Shown here: positions 31,490 to 41,033 of the stretch, in pieces
How the letters are laid out: each line of letters opens with the position of its first letter
Numbering within the stretch: the first letter of the stretch is position 1
Source of the DNA: Campylobacter helveticus
Lineage (GTDB): Bacteria; Campylobacterota; Campylobacteria; Campylobacterales; Campylobacteraceae
NCBI RefSeq assembly: GCF_002080395.1
Contig: NZ_CP020478.1
Location: forward strand, 756,886 to 820,885
Length of the DNA stretch: 64,000 bases
Reading direction: 5' to 3'
Made by a program: the position numbers and the translations under genes
The notes under the pieces: model-generated
Told to the model about the DNA's origin: nothing
The model's input: the letters and a program-made list of their open reading frames with translations, nothing else
Databases searched by the model: none

Positions 31490-32674
31490 TTAAGCTTTTT
31501 TAATCAGCTCTTCTGTGATTTTGGCGATTTCAAGTTCCTCGTCCGTTGGGATAATGAAAATTTTGACTTTAGAATTTGGAGTGCTAATTTCCCTTTCTCC
31601 ACTCTCATTTTTTTTATTTAATTCTTCGTCAAGCTCAAAGCCTAAATGTCTTAGTCTTTCACAGGTCATTTTACGCACAACAGAGGCATTTTCCCCCACT
31701 CCAGCAGTAAAAATTAAAGCCTCCGTGTGTGGCAAAATGGCAAAATAAGAACCGATGTATTTTGCCAAGCGGTAGCAATACATATCAAGGGCAAGACGAG
31801 CGAGATTATTGCCATTTTGAATTTCGCTAATGATATCACGAAAATCATTATAACCACAAACTCCATAAAGCCCACTTTGTTTATTCATCATAGTATCAAG
31901 CTCATCAGCGTTTAAATTTTTTGCCTTAGCGATGAAAGGTAGGGTTGCTGGGTCGATGTCTCCACATCTTGTTCCCATCATCAAGCCCTCAAGTGGCGTA
32001 AAACCCATAGAAGTGTCGATACTTTTACCATTTTCTATGGCGCAAACACTTGCACCATTTCCAAGATGTGCGCTTATGGCATTAATTTTTTCTTTATTCA
32101 TTAAGGCTGCCGCCCTTGAGCTAACATAAGAATGCGAAGTGCCGTGAAAGCCATATTTTCTAATATTATATTCCGTATAATAATCATAAGGAAGCGCATA
32201 CATATAGGCATAATCGGGCATACTTTTATGAAAAGCCGTATCAAAAATGGTCGCATTTGGCACTCTTGGAGCAGCTTTAAGCATTGTTTTAATCCCCGCT
32301 AGGTGGGCTGGGTTGTGAAGTGGGGCTATGGCGCTAACGCGGTCGATTTCTTCTAATACAAAATCATTTACCAAGCAATGCTCCGTTAAATTTTTCCCTC
32401 CGTGAACTATCCTATGTCCGCAGCCATCAAGCTCACTTAAATCTTTTAAAATCCCACTTTCGCTAAAAAGTTCCTCGACTAATTGCAAACCTTTTTCGTG
32501 ATTTCCTATGTGCGTATCACGGCGCATTTTTGTGCCTGTTTTGGCGTTTTTTAGTTCGATTTTGGATTGATTATTACCTATCTTTTCCACTAAACCGCTT
32601 GCCAAAACAACCCTATTGTCAAAAAGCTTAAATTTGATAGAGGAAGAGCCTGAATTTAGAACTAAAATTTTCAT
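31490..32674 (-). CDS. ackA: Acetate kinase
   Basis: 394 residues. MKILVLNSGSSSIKFKLF, HGGKNLTEH (substrate Arg/His region), FGHGTS-type GFHGTSHSYVS, GNGAS and the ADP-binding GVGENA. With Pta it forms the reversible acetyl-CoA/acetate branch yielding ATP. Eleven bases after pta, same operon. Confidence 0.97.
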   Translation of the reverse strand: MKILVLNSGSSSIKFKLFDNRVVLASGLVEKIGNNQSKIELKNAKTGTKMRRDTHIGNHEKGLQLVEELFSESGILKDLSELDGCGHRIVHGGKNLTEHCLVNDFVLEEIDRVSAIAPLHNPAHLAGIKTMLKAAPRVPNATIFDTAFHKSMPDYAYMYALPYDYYTEYNIRKYGFHGTSHSYVSSRAAALMNKEKINAISAHLGNGASVCAIENGKSIDTSMGFTPLEGLMMGTRCGDIDPATLPFIAKAKNLNADELDTMMNKQSGLYGVCGYNDFRDIISEIQNGNNLARLALDMYCYRLAKYIGSYFAILPHTEALIFTAGVGENASVVRKMTCERLRHLGFELDEELNKKNESGEREISTPNSKVKIFIIPTDEELEIAKITEELIKKA

Positions 32675-32684
32675 TTTCTATCCT

Positions 32685-34187
32685 TCATTGTGCTTGTATT
32701 GCACTTAAGATTACTGTATCTACGATGTCTTCCACTAAACACCCCCTACTTAAATCATTAACAGGTTTTTTAAGTCCTTGCAAAATAGGACCTATGGCAA
32801 GGGCATTTGCCGTTCTTTGCACGGCTTTATAGCAGATATTTGCTGCGTCAAGGTCTGGGAAAATATAAACATTTGCTTTACCTGCGATTGTAGAATTTGG
32901 CATTTTTTTTGCGGCTGTTTTTGCATCATAAGCGCAGTCAAATTGCATAGGACCATCGATTTGTAATTCTGGGTAATTTTTCTTAGCGATTTTTAAAGCT
33001 TCATTGACTAAATCTACACTTTCACCTTTACCGCTATCTCCACTAGAATAAGAAAGCATTGCAATGCGAGGCTCAAGTCCAAAAGCTTTCGCACTTAAAG
33101 CACTTACATAAGCACTTTGAGCGAGTTGCTCGGCTGTTGGGTTGGGATTCACCGCACAATCTGCAAAAGCTAAAACCTTATCTTCAAGCCCCATAAAAAA
33201 GATACCCGAGACAGAATTTACCCCCTCTTTGGTTTTGATGATTTGAAGGGCTGGGCGTATTGTTTCGGCTGTGGTGGTTGAAGCACCACTTACCATAGCG
33301 TCAGCTTTTTTACTATGCACGAGTATTGTGCCAAAATAAGTTCTATCTTTAACTAGTTTTGTGGCTTCTTCTAAACTCATCCCCTTAGCCTTTCTTGCTT
33401 CATAAAGCATAGCGGCAAATTCTTCATTTAAGGGAGAATTCGCGGGGTTTAACACCTCGACACCTTTAATGTCTAAGCCAAGCTTAGCGGCGTCTTGTTT
33501 GATTTTAGCTTCATCTCCAAGTAAGATGAGATTGACCACATTGCTTTTAAGTAAAATTTCACTTGCTTTTAAGATTCTTTCATCATCGCTTTCAGGCAAG
33601 ACAACGACTTTTTTATTTTTTACGCTTTTTTTAATGAGTTCAAATTTAAAGCGATTAGGCGTGATGAAGTCATATTCTTTTAAATTAATGATTTGATTAA
33701 AATCAAAATTCTCGTCTATAAGTGCATAATCTTTCCCCTTAAGACTTGTGTCAAAAATTTTCTTAGCGATGTTTTTGTCGGCGTTGTCTATGATTGCTGC
33801 GACTGGGGTGTTGAGATTTTTAGCGAGTTTTACACTTAGTTCAAAACCATCTAAAATGCCAAATTCTGAAAAACTTGTAACTAAAACAAAATCATATCTT
33901 GCTTTCAAATTCTCATATTCTTCTAAAATTTTGTTAAAAAAATCGTGAGGGTTATGACTAAAGGCGTTCATCGCGTCGCGTAGGGTAAAACCATAGCTTT
34001 CTTTTGAGTTTTGTTTGAGATTAAATTCTTCAAGCCACTCTTGCACTACGGCTATTCTATGTTCATAAATGACGGGGCAGTAAATCGCTATGTTTTTGTA
34101 ATGCTTCGTGTAATTTGCTAGAAGTTTTTTTGTAATAAGAGTATTTAAATCATCACTTTTTGACCGCATAAGGTAAAGATTTGCCAT
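32685..34187 (-). CDS. pta: Phosphate acetyltransferase
   Basis: 500 residues. An N-terminal P-loop-like regulatory half (about 1-165) is degenerate and shorter than E. coli Pta (~714). The catalytic PTA_PTB domain follows (about 170-495): VVLPESDDERILKAS, VSGASTTTAETIRPALQII, AMLSYSSGDSGKG. Start follows AAGGAG. Confidence 0.95.
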   Translation of the reverse strand: MANLYLMRSKSDDLNTLITKKLLANYTKHYKNIAIYCPVIYEHRIAVVQEWLEEFNLKQNSKESYGFTLRDAMNAFSHNPHDFFNKILEEYENLKARYDFVLVTSFSEFGILDGFELSVKLAKNLNTPVAAIIDNADKNIAKKIFDTSLKGKDYALIDENFDFNQIINLKEYDFITPNRFKFELIKKSVKNKKVVVLPESDDERILKASEILLKSNVVNLILLGDEAKIKQDAAKLGLDIKGVEVLNPANSPLNEEFAAMLYEARKAKGMSLEEATKLVKDRTYFGTILVHSKKADAMVSGASTTTAETIRPALQIIKTKEGVNSVSGIFFMGLEDKVLAFADCAVNPNPTAEQLAQSAYVSALSAKAFGLEPRIAMLSYSSGDSGKGESVDLVNEALKIAKKNYPELQIDGPMQFDCAYDAKTAAKKMPNSTIAGKANVYIFPDLDAANICYKAVQRTANALAIGPILQGLKKPVNDLSRGCLVEDIVDTVILSAIQAQ

Positions 34188-34211
34188 TGTTTTTCTCCTT
34201 TTAAGTTAAAC

Positions 34212-34227
34212 TTGGAACGCTCTTTGC
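34212..34227 (+). promoter_or_regulatory. Sigma54 promoter of flgH
   Basis: TTGGAACGCTCTTTGC: GG and GC exactly 10 bp apart, the -24/-12 architecture, with full TTGGAAC and TTGC boxes. Places transcription start about 50 nt before flgH. RpoN itself is encoded convergently just downstream. Confidence 0.85.
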
Positions 34228-34289
34228 TTTCAAGTGTTTGAAATTATTGTAACGAAAAAATACAAAAAAATTCATATCAAAGGACAGAA

Positions 34290-34988
34290 ATGAAAAAAGT
34301 TTTCGTATATGTGTTACCATTTGCATTTTTTGGATGTAGTGCGGTGGTAGATCCTGAAATATCTATGAAGCCACCAACTTATGTTGAAGAGCTTGCTCCA
34401 AAGCAGAGTAATAATGTAGAATCAGCACCTGGTTCTCTTTTTGGCAAGGGGGATAATCCTTTATTTTCCGATAAAAAAGCGATGAATGTTAATGATTTGG
34501 TAACGGTTGTTATTCAAGAAAGCACAACTCAAAGCACACAGGCGAACAAAACCACAAGCAGAACAAATAATGCAAATTTGGGTGGTGGTGCTTTAACGGG
34601 TAGCACGGGTGCGGCGAATAAGGTTTTAAATAGAATTAACGCATATTCTAATATAGGCTTTCGAACTAATAGCACGAACAACTACACAGGCACAGGCACA
34701 CAAAGTAGAAATGAAAGTTTTAATACAACTATTTCAACAAGGGTGATTAAAATTCTTTCTAATGGGAATTATTTTATCGAGGGCTCAAGAGAACTTTTGA
34801 TAAACGGCGAGAAGCAAATTATCCAGCTTAGCGGTGTGATTCGTCCTTATGATATAGGACAGGATAACACGATAGATAGTAAATATATAGCCGATGCGAA
34901 GATACTTTATAAAACTGAGGGTGAAGTGGATAGAAGCACCAGAAAACCTTGGGGAAGTAAGTTTATCGAGGCGGTGTGGCCGTTCTAA
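34290..34988 (+). CDS. flgH: Flagellar L-ring protein FlgH
   Basis: 232 residues. Lipoprotein signal MKKVFVYVLPFAFFGCSA with lipidated Cys16. The conserved core includes GSLFGKGDNPLFSD and VNDLVTVVIQES, with C-terminal LSGVIRPYDIGQDNTIDS. Forms the outer-membrane bushing of the flagellar rod. AAAGGA lies upstream; controlled by the sigma54 site above. Confidence 0.97.
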   Translation: MKKVFVYVLPFAFFGCSAVVDPEISMKPPTYVEELAPKQSNNVESAPGSLFGKGDNPLFSDKKAMNVNDLVTVVIQESTTQSTQANKTTSRTNNANLGGGALTGSTGAANKVLNRINAYSNIGFRTNSTNNYTGTGTQSRNESFNTTISTRVIKILSNGNYFIEGSRELLINGEKQIIQLSGVIRPYDIGQDNTIDSKYIADAKILYKTEGEVDRSTRKPWGSKFIEAVWPF

Positions 34989-34991
34989 AAT

Positions 34992-35017
34992 TTCTACGAG
35001 CCTTCTAGCTCGTAGAA
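34992..35017. terminator. Bidirectional terminator made of the last rpoN codons
   Basis: TTCTACGAGC pairs with GCTCGTAGAA around a six-base loop. The hairpin includes the rpoN stop codon and its last seven codons and lies just past the flgH stop, serving both convergent genes. Confidence 0.75.
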
Positions 35018-36247
35018 TTTCTTTCTATCTGTTGAGCTTGCGATGTTGAGCTGTTTGCGGTATTTAGTAATCGTTCTTCTTCCTATATCGACTTTAAATT
35101 CTGCTAGGATAAGTTCTAAAATTTTGCTATCGCTCAAAGGTTTTTGCTTGTTTTCGTTTTTTACTAAATTTGCTACAAAATCTTTAACGCTAGTGTTTGA
35201 GGTTTCGCCCTCTCCATCAAGTGCAAAGGCAAAAAAGTCTTTGAGGGGAACAAGCCCTCTATCGCAACTTAGATATTTATTTGCAATGGCTCTTGAGATG
35301 GTGGAGGCGTTGCGTTCTAAATCATCAGCCAAATCTTTTAAAGTCATAGGTTTGATTTCTTTTCCTAAGAAAAATTCATATTGATGCTCAACTATCATTA
35401 GTCCTATTTTATACAAGGTCGCTTTACGCATAGAAAGCGCATCAACCAAATTTCTCGCCTCTTTTAGATAGCTACTTAAAAATTCGTGTTCTAATCCGTC
35501 TGTTTCTATGCAAATTTCTGGGTAGTATTCATCGTTGATTTTAACTTTTATCTCGCCATTTTCTTTAAAAATAAAAATATCAGGCACTATAACCCTGCTT
35601 TCTTCAAAATACTCCAAAAAAGGCGGAATGGAAAATTTTTTAATGACTTCAATGGCTTCTTTATAGAGCTTTTCTTTTGTATATTTTTGGATATTTTCAA
35701 AATCTAAAATGAGCATTTGGATAAATTCATAAAGCTCGCCTTCAAGTTCTTCATTTTCTAAGGCAAATAAAAAAGCCTCTTTAAAATCCACAGCTCCAAC
35801 GCCCACAGGCTCTAAGAATTTAAAGCGTTTGCGAATTTTTTCTACTTCTTCCTTAGAAAAAGGACTTAAAATTTCTTCATCATATTCAAAATAGCCCTCG
35901 TGATTAAGACATTCTATGATTTTATAGGCGATATTTTGAGATTTACTTGTAGGAAAAAGGGGAGGGGAAATTTGCTCGTTTAGTAGCTCCCATACGCTTT
36001 TTTGTGTGATAGCTTTTTGCTCCAAAAGCTCACTTTGGGCGTTGTTTTTAAAAAAGCCATCGTAATAATTTTTGCCATTTTGATGTGTTTGCGTCTTTTC
36101 TTGTATGGTTAAAAATGGGTTGTCCTCTGCGAATTTATCTAAGCTTTCTTTTAAATCTTCAATATTAGCTTGTAAAATGGGAAGCCAAGAGCGTAGAGTG
36201 TTAGAAAGCTTTGTTTTGGGACTTTGGACTAATTTTTGCTTTAACAT
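34994..36247 (-). CDS. rpoN: RNA polymerase sigma54 factor
   Basis: 417 residues. Region I at the N-terminus (MLKQKLVQSPKTKLSNTLRS, contacts activators), core-binding middle domain, helix-turn-helix near 310-335 (NASTISRAIANKYLSC) and the RpoN box GRRTITKYRKQL, which reads the -24 element. Drives middle flagellar genes in Campylobacter with FlgR. Abuts lptB. Confidence 0.97.
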   Translation of the reverse strand: MLKQKLVQSPKTKLSNTLRSWLPILQANIEDLKESLDKFAEDNPFLTIQEKTQTHQNGKNYYDGFFKNNAQSELLEQKAITQKSVWELLNEQISPPLFPTSKSQNIAYKIIECLNHEGYFEYDEEILSPFSKEEVEKIRKRFKFLEPVGVGAVDFKEAFLFALENEELEGELYEFIQMLILDFENIQKYTKEKLYKEAIEVIKKFSIPPFLEYFEESRVIVPDIFIFKENGEIKVKINDEYYPEICIETDGLEHEFLSSYLKEARNLVDALSMRKATLYKIGLMIVEHQYEFFLGKEIKPMTLKDLADDLERNASTISRAIANKYLSCDRGLVPLKDFFAFALDGEGETSNTSVKDFVANLVKNENKQKPLSDSKILELILAEFKVDIGRRTITKYRKQLNIASSTDRKKFYELEGS

Positions 36248-36975
36248 TAATCAAGGAGTTTAAACTCCGCTCCTAGGTAATATTTTTTCACATCTTTATT
36301 ATGTGCGATTTCTTTTGCATCTCCACTTGCTAAAAGCGAACCTTGTCTAATCACATAAGCTCTATCGCATATCGCTAAAGTCTCGCGGACATTGTGGTCG
36401 GTGATTAAAATTCCAATGCCAAGTTTTTTAAGCTCTTTGATGAGATTTTGAATTTCGGCCACAGCGATAGGGTCAACCCCAGCAAAAGGCTCGTCTAAAA
36501 GTAGAAATTTAGGCTCACACATTAGGCTTCTTGCGATTTCACAACGCCTTCTTTCTCCCCCACTTAAGCTTAATCCTTTTCTTAAGCGTATAGGCTCTAT
36601 GCTTAAAAGCTCTAGCATTTTTTCGACTTTTTCATTTAAGAGTTTTTTATCTTTATAGAAAATTTCTGCAGCTAAAAGCAGATTATCCTCTACGCTTAAA
36701 TCCTTAAAAACGCTACTTTCTTGTGGTAAATAGCCTATGCCTTGCCTTGCTCTTTTATTAAGCGGTTCTTTTGTGATGTCTGTGCCATCTAGTATTACCT
36801 TGCCTCCACTTGGTGTGATAAGCCCGCAAATCATATAAAAAGTTGTCGTTTTACCCGCTCCATTGGGACCTAAAAGTCCTACAACTTCTCCACTTTGAAT
36901 TTCAAGTGAAATGTCGTGTATAATTTTTGTTTTTTTGATAATTTTTTCTAAATGCAAAACTTCTAATTTACTCAT
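36247..36975 (-). CDS. lptB: LPS export ATPase LptB
   Basis: 242 residues. Walker A GPNGAGKTTTFY (near 34-45), Q-loop GYLPQESSVF, signature LSGGERRRCEIARS, Walker B LLLDEPFAGVDPIA, H-loop TDHNVRET. Powers lipopolysaccharide or lipooligosaccharide extraction by LptFG. lptB-rpoN linkage is common in proteobacteria. Overlaps tsaE by 8 bp. Confidence 0.95.
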   Translation of the reverse strand: MSKLEVLHLEKIIKKTKIIHDISLEIQSGEVVGLLGPNGAGKTTTFYMICGLITPSGGKVILDGTDITKEPLNKRARQGIGYLPQESSVFKDLSVEDNLLLAAEIFYKDKKLLNEKVEKMLELLSIEPIRLRKGLSLSGGERRRCEIARSLMCEPKFLLLDEPFAGVDPIAVAEIQNLIKELKKLGIGILITDHNVRETLAICDRAYVIRQGSLLASGDAKEIAHNKDVKKYYLGAEFKLLD

Positions 36976-37375
36976 AAATCACATACTTTCTTTTGGAATT
37001 TAAAGGAAAAATTTCTATAATACAAGGCTTGATTTTCATTTTCCTTAATGCTTTTTCTAATGCTTCATCGCCCCATTCTACCAAGTGCAGACCCTCTTCG
37101 AACAAATTTTCAAATAAGCCATTTTGCAAAATGCCACTAAGTCCCACTTGATAAATATCGTAATGATAAATTTTTTTTCCATTTTTTTCGTAGCTTTGCA
37201 TTAAGGAAAATGTGGGGGAATTTGGATTTTCATCAAATTTAAGCATTTTAAGTAAAGCTTGAATTAAGCTTGTTTTTCCACTAGCCAAATCGCCGCGTAG
37301 CAATATAACGCCCTCGCTTGGAAGACTAAGTAAAAGTTTTTCAAGCTCATTTTGAGCTAGGATAAATTCGCTCAC
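36968..37375 (-). CDS. tsaE: tRNA threonylcarbamoyladenosine ATPase TsaE
   Basis: 135 residues, GTG start overlapping the S4 gene's stop. Walker A region LRGDLASGKTSLIQAL (usual GdlGaGKT) and SPTFSLMQSYE, YHYDIYQ, LVEWGDEAL are TsaE signatures. Needed with TsaB/TsaD for the t6A modification. Confidence 0.93.
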   Translation of the reverse strand: MSEFILAQNELEKLLLSLPSEGVILLRGDLASGKTSLIQALLKMLKFDENPNSPTFSLMQSYEKNGKKIYHYDIYQVGLSGILQNGLFENLFEEGLHLVEWGDEALEKALRKMKIKPCIIEIFPLNSKRKYVIYE

Positions 37376-37617
37376 AATTTGCTCACATATTCATTTTGTG
37401 CATTTTTAGGTATGTTTTTGCTAATGGGCAAGGCAAGGACTTTGTAGCTTTCCTTACACTCGTTTAAATGAAGCGTGATAATATCGCCCACTTTAACATC
37501 TTTACTAGGCTTTACGATGATGCCATTGATATCTACGACCTTACTTCTACACATATCTTCTGCTATGCTACGGCGTTTTGTAATATTAACCACATTTAAA
37601 AATTTATCCACTCTCAT
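37372..37617 (-). CDS. S4-domain RNA-binding protein (Hsp15/RqcP-like)
   Basis: 81 residues from MRVDKFLNVVNITKRRSIAE; a TTG nine codons earlier is unlikely. The S4 motif runs through MCRSKVVDINGIIVKPSKDVKVGDII. Related to Hsp15 and RqcP, which bind stalled large ribosomal subunits. No clear ribosome site; the start may be leaderless. First gene of the S4-tsaE-lptB-rpoN run. Confidence 0.82.
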   Translation of the reverse strand: MRVDKFLNVVNITKRRSIAEDMCRSKVVDINGIIVKPSKDVKVGDIITLHLNECKESYKVLALPISKNIPKNAQNEYVSKL

Positions 37618-37657
37618 AAGGAGAATTTTAGCAAAAAAATGCAAATTAAAAAACTTT

Positions 37658-37673
37658 TTGGAACAAAATTTGC
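37658..37673 (+). promoter_or_regulatory. Sigma54-type promoter upstream of argG
   Basis: TTGGAACAAAATTTGC, preceded by TTT and followed by TTT: GG and GC 10 bp apart, as close to the Campylobacter sigma54 consensus as the flgH site. It points at argG, 55 bp away. A housekeeping extended -10 lies 20 bp downstream. Confidence 0.6.
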
Positions 37674-37692
37674 TTTAAACTTAAGCCTTTTT

Positions 37693-37701
37693 TGCTAGAA
37701 T
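37693..37701 (+). promoter_or_regulatory. Extended -10 of argG (TGCTAGAAT)
   Basis: TGnTAnAAT-type extended -10, about 27 bp before the argG ATG. Probably the housekeeping promoter. Confidence 0.5.
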
Positions 37702-37727
37702 TCCTAGAATTTTTTAAAGGAGTTGCG

Positions 37728-38948
37728 ATGAAAAGTGATGTGAAAAAAGTTGTTTTGGCTTATTCTGGTGGGCTTGATACAAGTATTATTTTAAAATGGC
37801 TTCAAGATGAGTATGGGTGTGAAGTTGTTACCTTTACAGCCGACATAGGGCAGGGCGAGGAGCTTGAACCAGCAAGGGCGAAAGCTTTGGCACTTGGCAT
37901 AAAGAAGGAAAATATTTTTATCGAAGACTTAAGAGATGAATTTGTTAGAGATTATATTTTTCCTATGTTTAGAGCAAATGCCATTTATGAGGGAGAGTAT
38001 CTACTAGGCACGAGTATAGCACGCCCATTAATCGCTAAAACTCAGGCACAAATTGCCATTAAAACAGGAGCTGATGCTGTGAGTCACGGCGCTACGGGTA
38101 AGGGAAATGACCAAGTGCGTTTTGAGCTTGGCTACTTAGCTTTTAATCCTGATTTAAAAATCATAGCACCTTGGAGGGAGTGGGATTTAAATAGCCGTGA
38201 AAAACTTTTAGCTTACGCGGAAAAACACGGCATAGATATTTCCAAGAAAAAGGGCAAGTCCCCCTACTCAATGGACGCAAATTTGCTTCACATTTCTTAC
38301 GAAGGGCTTGTTTTAGAAGACCCAGCGATGAGGGCTGAAGATGATATGTGGAGAATGACAAAAAGCCCAAAAGAAGCGCCAAATGAAAGTGAAATCATCG
38401 AGCTTGAATTTAAAAAAGGCGATTTGGTAGCGATAAATGGAGAGCTTTTAAGCCCCGCAGGACTTTTAAGCAAACTTAACGAACTAGGTGCTAAGCACGG
38501 AATAGGGCGTCTTGATATCGTAGAAAATCGCTTTGTGGGTATGAAAAGTAGGGGTTGCTATGAAACACCTGGCGGGACGATTTTGCTTAAAGCACACAGG
38601 GCGATTGAAAGCATTACTTTAGATAGAGAGGCAGCACACTTAAAAGATGAGCTTATGCCAAAATATGCACATTTAATTTATAATGGCTTTTGGTTTTCAC
38701 CTGAAAGGCTAATGCTTCAAGCTCTCATCGATGAAAGCCAAAAATTTATTAATGGTAGAGTAAGGCTGGAGCTTTATAAGGGCAATGTAATGGTCGTAGG
38801 GCGTGAAAGTGCAAATGACAGTCTCTTTAACGCTGCTTTTTGCACCTTTGAAGAAGATGAAGTGTATAATCAAAAAGACGCGGAAGGCTTTATTAAGCTT
38901 AACGCTTTGCGTTTCATCATCGCCGGTAAAAATGGGCGTAAATTTTAA
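37728..38948 (+). CDS. argG: Argininosuccinate synthase
   Basis: 406 residues from [19 protein letters not shown] (AAAGGAG five bases before ATG; an upstream in-frame Met at 37692 falls in the promoter). The PP-loop AYSGGLDTS binds [17 protein letters not shown] and [18 protein letters not shown] are ASS signatures. Penultimate step of arginine synthesis. Confidence 0.97.
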   Translation: MKSDVKKVVLAYSGGLDTSIILKWLQDEYGCEVVTFTADIGQGEELEPARAKALALGIKKENIFIEDLRDEFVRDYIFPMFRANAIYEGEYLLGTSIARPLIAKTQAQIAIKTGADAVSHGATGKGNDQVRFELGYLAFNPDLKIIAPWREWDLNSREKLLAYAEKHGIDISKKKGKSPYSMDANLLHISYEGLVLEDPAMRAEDDMWRMTKSPKEAPNESEIIELEFKKGDLVAINGELLSPAGLLSKLNELGAKHGIGRLDIVENRFVGMKSRGCYETPGGTILLKAHRAIESITLDREAAHLKDELMPKYAHLIYNGFWFSPERLMLQALIDESQKFINGRVRLELYKGNVMVVGRESANDSLFNAAFCTFEEDEVYNQKDAEGFIKLNALRFIIAGKNGRKF

Positions 38949-38957
38949 AAATACCAT

Positions 38958-38999
38958 CGCAAAAGTGAAGTTTTATCAATTTACAACTTCGCTTTTGCG
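38958..38999. terminator. Bidirectional terminator between argG and the restriction gene
   Basis: A 15-bp stem CGCAAAAGTGAAGTT / AACTTCGCTTTTGCG (one G-T pair) with a 12-base loop and flanking T runs, between convergent genes. Confidence 0.85.
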
Positions 39000-39002
39000 T
39001 TT

Positions 39003-41033
39003 TTAGCTATCTTTATTTCTAGCCTTTAGGTAGTCTTCAAATTGCGCTTTATTCATATTTTTTTCCACTCCGTTTTCATAGCTATAAATGTCCCAACTCT
39101 CACCTTGCTTGATGGGTAAATAAAACACATATTCTATTTCTTTGCTTGCAAAGAGGTAGGCTTTTTTGAGTTGCTTTATTTTCCCTTCATATCTTTGCTT
39201 GTCAAATTCTGCGCTGCCACCTTTTTTGCTATTTATGCTTTTGACTTCAAAAATGTGAATGGTATCTTTTTTATCCTTAAAGATAAAATCAGGATAGCTA
39301 GTGTGTATAGAGCCGTGATAATAGTCAAATTTCGCGTTTGATTGATAAGGGTAGTTTTTACCAAATAAATAAATTTCTCTATCGTCTATGAAAACGAATT
39401 TAGCACATTTTCGCTTTAAGTTATTAAGGATTTTAAACCACTCAAGCTCAGCCTCACTATCATAAAAAAATTCATTATCCTTATTATCCGTCCAAATGCA
39501 GTCTTCAAAAGGATAAAATATACCTGTTTTATCCATAAAGGCATAATTCTTGCTTCTTAAACCCTCGGCAATTTTTATTACCTCGCCATAGTCTTTTTCA
39601 TAGCTTTCAACGACTTTTTCGCATTTTTCTTTTATCGCTTCTAAGTTATTGATACAATCAAACCACTTTTTATAATCCGTTATATAGTCTTTTAGCTTAT
39701 CTTTTAGCACTTCATCGCACTTATTTAGTTCTTTATAGGCTTTAAAAATGCTTTTATGCGTCAAGGTGTTTTGCATACATTCGCTAATATCAATGTTTTC
39801 CATAGGTATTTTTTTAAGTTTAAAGGATTTAAAGGGGACTTTAAATTCCTGTATGATTTTATTTTCTTTCAAAAGCTCTTCATCTCTTAACCATACTTTT
39901 TTACTACCCTTAGTTTGAGGCTTCATTCCATAAATGTAAGCCTTGCTAAAAAGCTCTTTTGTCTGCTTATCAAGTTTATCAAAATTTGTTAGACAAGGAT
40001 TTCTTCTTACTCTTCCTATCACTTGCTCATCAAGAATTTTTGAGCTCGTGTCTCTTACTTGGTATAAAACACAAGCTCTAGGTATATCAAAGCCCTCAGT
40101 AATCACCATTTTAAAGATAATCACTTCAATGGGATAGTTATGCTCCTTAATCTTTTCTCGCCACATTTTTTTATTTTTACTTTTAATTAAGGCGTTATTT
40201 GTGTCGTATTTTTTCTCATCACTGACAAAGCTTACCCACCCAAGTCCTTGTTTTTCTATGATTTCTACGATAGCTTGAAATTGCTCTTCGCCCTTAGCCA
40301 TATTTGAGATTTGAATGATAAAAGCAGGGACGATGCCTTGCTTTTTATAAATGGGTATAATTTCACTTTTAAAATGCCTCAAGGCTTTTGTCAGTCCTAT
40401 TTCAAGCTCATCGTGGCTATTATCTATAAATTTAACTTCTTTGATTAGTTTTGCCTCAACCGCTTCGCTTTCGCTTAATTCCACATCAAATTTATCATTT
40501 TTTGGAGTAGCTGAAAAATGGATAGTTTTTAAAAAGTGCGTTTTAAGGGTGTTTAGATTATTTGTAGCGATATGGCTCTCATCTCTTATTAAGATGAGCT
40601 TTTTTCTCTCTCTTTCACACGCTAAAATAAAATGCACCAAAGTGCTTTCCTTGCCTATGCGTGAAGTGCTTGTAAATTGATTTGTTGGTAAAACATAGAC
40701 ATTATGCCCCCAGTCTATATGGATGCTATATTCTGTATTTTTGCTATTTTCATTGCCTGTTGAGATTAAATAAGGCTTTAAATTTGTAAAAGTTCGCTCA
40801 CTATTTTGCTTAAAGCTTTTATAACACTGCTCGGCTAAATCCCCCTTAGAAAGGCTTGAAACAAGAAAAATAAAACTATCATCTTCGCTCAAAAGCCTAT
40901 GCATAAGCATAGCCATCATATGCGTTTTGCCACTTCCTGTGGGTGCTTTTATGCTTATCTCATCTTTTTCGCCGTAAAATAAAGAAAGTATATCATCTAC
41001 GCAATTTTCTTGAAGTTCATTAATTTTAGTCAT
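39003..41033 (-). CDS. Type III restriction enzyme Res-like helicase-nuclease
   Basis: 676 residues. Superfamily-2 helicase motifs: I KAPTGSGKTH (29-38), II DESH (151-154), III SAT (174-176), VI QVIGRVRR (337-344). A C-terminal PD-(D/E)xK nuclease reads PDFIF...FEVKS with D582, E596, K598. Shorter than classical Res subunits (about 900-1000). The ATG overlaps the end of the methyltransferase gene by 8 bp, so the two are co-translated. Confidence 0.85.
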   Translation of the reverse strand: MTKINELQENCVDDILSLFYGEKDEISIKAPTGSGKTHMMAMLMHRLLSEDDSFIFLVSSLSKGDLAEQCYKSFKQNSERTFTNLKPYLISTGNENSKNTEYSIHIDWGHNVYVLPTNQFTSTSRIGKESTLVHFILACERERKKLILIRDESHIATNNLNTLKTHFLKTIHFSATPKNDKFDVELSESEAVEAKLIKEVKFIDNSHDELEIGLTKALRHFKSEIIPIYKKQGIVPAFIIQISNMAKGEEQFQAIVEIIEKQGLGWVSFVSDEKKYDTNNALIKSKNKKMWREKIKEHNYPIEVIIFKMVITEGFDIPRACVLYQVRDTSSKILDEQVIGRVRRNPCLTNFDKLDKQTKELFSKAYIYGMKPQTKGSKKVWLRDEELLKENKIIQEFKVPFKSFKLKKIPMENIDISECMQNTLTHKSIFKAYKELNKCDEVLKDKLKDYITDYKKWFDCINNLEAIKEKCEKVVESYEKDYGEVIKIAEGLRSKNYAFMDKTGIFYPFEDCIWTDNKDNEFFYDSEAELEWFKILNNLKRKCAKFVFIDDREIYLFGKNYPYQSNAKFDYYHGSIHTSYPDFIFKDKKDTIHIFEVKSINSKKGGSAEFDKQRYEGKIKQLKKAYLFASKEIEYVFYLPIKQGESWDIYSYENGVEKNMNKAQFEDYLKARNKDS

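Noticed and set aside
31479-31500. Terminator between the ABC ATPase gene and ackA
   Set aside because: Only a 4-bp AAGC/GCTT stem with a long loop can be drawn; too weak to list.
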